Below, piece after piece: positions 62,028 to 64,000 of a stretch of 64,000 nt of DNA. A program made the position numbers and the translations under genes. The stretch is from Euhalothece natronophila Z-M001 (GTDB lineage Bacteria > Cyanobacteriota > Cyanobacteriia > Cyanobacteriales > Rubidibacteraceae): NCBI RefSeq assembly GCF_007904085.1, contig NZ_CP042326.1, forward strand, positions 124,001 to 188,000, read 5' to 3'. Every line of letters begins with the position of its first letter. Positions within the stretch are counted from its first letter, which is position 1. Under the pieces are notes generated by a model. The model saw only the letters and a list, made by a program, of their open reading frames with translations. It searched no databases and had not been told where the DNA came from.

Positions 62028-63052
62028 AATTTAGTGTACTTGTTAATCAATTAACCCAAAAAACCCCCATCTCAGCTAATGAAGGAACAAACCCAGAAAT
62101 TAAGGGAGTCAGCGCGATCGAAGATGCAACAGCAAATACCCTTTCCTACATTGAGGGAAAAAAGTTTGCTACTTTGATTAATCAAACCGAAGCTAGTGGT
62201 TTAATTTTACCTCAAGATGAGACGTTACAGGCTCAAGCCACTGCAAGAGGAATTGCTTGGATGGCTAGTCCACAACCACGACTTTTATTTGCTCAAGCAA
62301 TTGCCTTATTTTATCGCCCCTTCCAACCCACTCCTGATATTCATCCGAGTGCGGTAATTGATCCCTCGGCGGTACTTCAAGAAAATATTTATATCGGGCC
62401 TAATGTGGTGATTTATCCTGAGGTAAGAATTAGTAGTGGGGTTTGTATTTATGGAAATGTGGTGATTTATCCTGAGGTAAGAATCAGCGATCGCGCGATT
62501 CTCCATGCTAATTCTACAATCCATGAACGCAGTCAAATTGGTAAAGATTGTGTCATTCATAGTGGCGCAGTGATTGGCGGTGAAGGTTTTGGCTTTGTAC
62601 CTACCCCTCAAGGTTGGTACAAAATGCAACAATCAGGCTGTGTAGTGCTAGAAGATGGGGTAGAAGTGGGGGCAAATAGCAATATTGATCGCCCAGCAGT
62701 GGGAGAAACGCGAGTGGGGCGAAATACTAAATTTGATAATGCGGTTCACATTGGACACAGTTGTCAAGTTGGCGAAAATTGTGCTTTTGCTGCCCAAGTG
62801 GTGCTTGCAGGGGGTGTAAAAGTGGGAAATAATGTCTTGATTGGAGGACAAAGCGCGATCGCGAATAATGTCACCATCGGAGATGGCGCAAGGGCAACCG
62901 GTCATTCTGGAATTACCCGTGATGTGAAAGCAGGAGAAATTGTATCAGGATCCCCTGCAGTTCCTAATCATATTTATTTGCGATCTAGTGCCATTTATAA
63001 ACGCCTTCCTGAAATGTATCGAGCATTTAAAAGGCTAGCGCATAAAAAGTAA
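62024..63052 (+). CDS. lpxD: UDP-3-O-acylglucosamine N-acyltransferase
   Basis: This 342-aa trimeric left-handed beta-helix enzyme of lipid A synthesis has an N-terminal UDP-GlcNAc-type domain, then many hexapeptide repeats (IGPNVVIYPEVRIS), the catalytic-His region NAVHIGHSCQVG, and C-terminal VSGSPAVPNHIYLR. Coils near residues 127-154 contain a duplicated 18-aa turn (NVVIYPEVRIS twice) encoded by a 54-nt duplication. Translation is coupled to the flavoprotein gene (4-nt overlap). lpxA/C/B are not in the window. Confidence 0.92.
   Translation: MKFSVLVNQLTQKTPISANEGTNPEIKGVSAIEDATANTLSYIEGKKFATLINQTEASGLILPQDETLQAQATARGIAWMASPQPRLLFAQAIALFYRPFQPTPDIHPSAVIDPSAVLQENIYIGPNVVIYPEVRISSGVCIYGNVVIYPEVRISDRAILHANSTIHERSQIGKDCVIHSGAVIGGEGFGFVPTPQGWYKMQQSGCVVLEDGVEVGANSNIDRPAVGETRVGRNTKFDNAVHIGHSCQVGENCAFAAQVVLAGGVKVGNNVLIGGQSAIANNVTIGDGARATGHSGITRDVKAGEIVSGSPAVPNHIYLRSSAIYKRLPEMYRAFKRLAHKK
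62402..62484 (+). repeat. Near-perfect 54-nt-period duplication within lpxD
   Basis: AATGTGGTGATTTATCCTGA and the next 8 nt occur at 62402 and again at 62456, a period of exactly 54 nt (18 codons), or one full turn of the beta helix. Confidence 0.85.
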
Positions 63053-63132
63053 GCTATTTTTTCCATAAGCAATCTTAATGTGACACTTGTCGCGGTGTTA
63101 ACGTAGCTATTTCCTTGAACCATTAAAATCCC

Positions 63133-63138
63133 TATAAT
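63133..63138 (+). promoter_or_regulatory. Candidate -10 box for the outer-membrane-like gene
   Basis: A perfect TATAAT lies about 70 nt before the start codon; the TTGAAC (63115-63120) upstream is too close (12 nt) to be a standard -35. Confidence 0.4.
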
Positions 63139-63205
63139 AGAGTAAGGATGCAAAAGATATCCTAAAGTATTTCAAACTTATTCGCAAAAAGTGCTTTATA
63201 AACCT

Positions 63206-63865
63206 ATGATTTCCCCTAAATCTCTTTTCTACACTCTATTAATTGCTCCTCTTGCTTTTGTAGCAACCACTTTCCCTGCTCAAGCAGAAGAAGCCCAACC
63301 GACCCCAGGTGAAAGTTATACTAGTGCCTCATTCCTTTCTGAAGATGCTAGTATCTCAGATGAAGTTACCCCTGTTAGCTTTCAAGAAGTTGAAGAAGAT
63401 GAACTAGCGCAAGTCCAACAACGCGAAAGAATGCCTGCCCGTGAAGCCTTTAGCCCCAATTATATTGGAATTGGGTTAAATGTTGGTCTAGATGGTGATA
63501 CCGCTTTGGGGAATACCAACTTTGCGATTAATAGCAGATTACAGCTAACTCCAGAGATTTCATTTCGTCCCGGCGCTGTTATTGGTAGCAATGCCTCATT
63601 TTTAATTCCTGTTACTTATGACTTTACCCCTTCCCCCGGTGGTCGTGCAGATCAATTAAATCTTACTCCTTATATTGGTGGTGGGGCTTTGTTCGCTACT
63701 GGTGATGCCACAGACGATAACTTCGGTGGCTTAATTACAGCAGGAGTGGATATGCCCATTTCCCGTGAACTTACCGCTAATGCTGGCTTAAATGTTGGCT
63801 TTATTGATGGCAATACCGACTGGGGATTATTGTTAGGCGTAGGTTACAACATTCCTGGTAACTAA
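63206..63865 (+). CDS. Small outer-membrane beta-barrel-like protein
   Basis: About 219 residues. A signal peptide (MISPKSLFYTLLIAPLAFVATTFPAQA) is followed by an acidic linker of about 65 residues, then a beta-strand-rich C-terminal domain (YIGIGLNVGLDGDTALG onward). Its alternating hydrophobic residues are typical of 8-strand barrels, ending NIPGN. I choose ATG 63206; the frame is open to GTG 63191. A hydrophobic C-terminal residue is absent, so outer-membrane insertion by the usual signal is uncertain. Confidence 0.7.
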   Translation: MISPKSLFYTLLIAPLAFVATTFPAQAEEAQPTPGESYTSASFLSEDASISDEVTPVSFQEVEEDELAQVQQRERMPAREAFSPNYIGIGLNVGLDGDTALGNTNFAINSRLQLTPEISFRPGAVIGSNASFLIPVTYDFTPSPGGRADQLNLTPYIGGGALFATGDATDDNFGGLITAGVDMPISRELTANAGLNVGFIDGNTDWGLLLGVGYNIPGN

Positions 63866-63904
63866 ACTTTTTTGCAATAACCCGTAATATGTCTCATTAA
63901 TTAT

Positions 63905-63926
63905 CCCTAGCCATAAGAAGCTAGGG
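63905..63926. terminator. Bidirectional terminator between convergent genes
   Basis: A 7-bp stem CCCTAGC / GCTAGGG with an 8-nt loop is followed on the plus strand by AAATTTTTTAT. It lies between the outer-membrane-like gene and the end of moaD. Confidence 0.75.
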
Positions 63927-63933
63927 AAATTTT

Positions 63934-64000
63934 TTATCCGCCGCTAACAGGGGGAATTAATACCACTTCATCCCCATCTTTTAAGATAGTGTCTGGATCC
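63934..64000 (-). CDS. moaD: MoaD, small subunit of molybdopterin synthase (3' end only)
   Basis: The last 22 residues in the window read D-P-D-T-I-L-K-D-G-D-E-V-V-L-I-P-P-V-S-G-G, then TAA. The GDEVxxxPPVSGG end is the MoaD/ubiquitin-like tail, whose terminal Gly is thiocarboxylated for molybdopterin synthesis. The rest lies beyond position 64000. Confidence 0.88.
   Translation of the reverse strand, partial: DPDTILKDGDEVVLIPPVSGG

Overview
The window is chromosomal DNA from a unicellular cyanobacterium. The octamer GCGATCGC (HIP1), very often extended to CGCGATCGCG, recurs inside and between genes throughout, and many genes belong to families found mainly or only in cyanobacteria (DUF3038/DUF4335 pair, DUF760, probable DUF3082, GlcE/GlcF). 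The extended HIP1 form, low-to-moderate GC, two Na+/H+-type antiporters and a P2-type cation ATPase with an unusual M6 suggest a halotolerant lineage such as the Halothece/Dactylococcopsis group. That placement is inference.

Layout. 0-11 kb: tandem rhomboid proteases, gamma-glutamyltransferase, a TenA-like protein, ilvN, glcE-glcF (photorespiratory glycolate oxidation), mobA, an AlkB-like dioxygenase, a small membrane protein and a large helical-repeat membrane protein. 11-19 kb: a TnpB-only IS605-type element, a 52-aa membrane protein, an acyl-CoA synthetase/GNAT fusion, tRNA-Phe, the DUF3038-DUF4335 pair, a DinG-like protein with a destroyed Walker A motif, and tyrA. 20.1-24.3 kb: an insertion-sequence graveyard (IS4 copy, 5'-truncated IS630, doubly broken IS1182 with clear ends and CTAG target duplication, MATE transporter remnant). 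24.3-31 kb: tatC, a GPH symporter, a long CbiX chelatase, mltA, a two-gene RusA / PD-(D/E)XK-HEPN-like operon, and a csaB remnant joined to a duplicated piece of mltA. 31-36 kb: MerR regulator, PepSY-type membrane protein, P-type ATPase and proB. 36-44 kb: YqeG phosphatase, DUF255 protein, two paralogous repeat proteins sharing an upstream 11-bp-phased direct repeat, an M16 peptidase and a CPA2 antiporter with USP domains. 44-49 kb: typA-rsmA-ispE, mutY and DUF760. 49-58.5 kb: a rimB-rimK-AstE/AspA operon, an NhaP antiporter, two pentapeptide-repeat proteins, a second TnpB element and an unknown internally duplicated protein. 58.5-64 kb: ispF, a VanX-like dipeptidase, an RMD1 family protein, a BaiN-type flavoprotein, lpxD, a small outer-membrane-like protein and the 3' end of moaD.

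The core is housekeeping: isoprenoid MEP steps (ispE, ispF), proline, tyrosine and branched-chain amino acid synthesis, molybdenum cofactor (mobA, moaD), envelope biogenesis (lpxD, mltA, tatC) and ion homeostasis. Most of what looks new is in small accessory loci: the RusA/HEPN-like operon, the twin repeat proteins with a shared regulatory element, and a duplicated-domain protein paired with a pentapeptide gene. There are also several repeat-driven events: heptamer arrays that supply stop codons, a palindromic 26-nt insertion in a transposase, and an extra beta-helix coil in LpxD. I saw no CRISPR array, rRNA or prophage.
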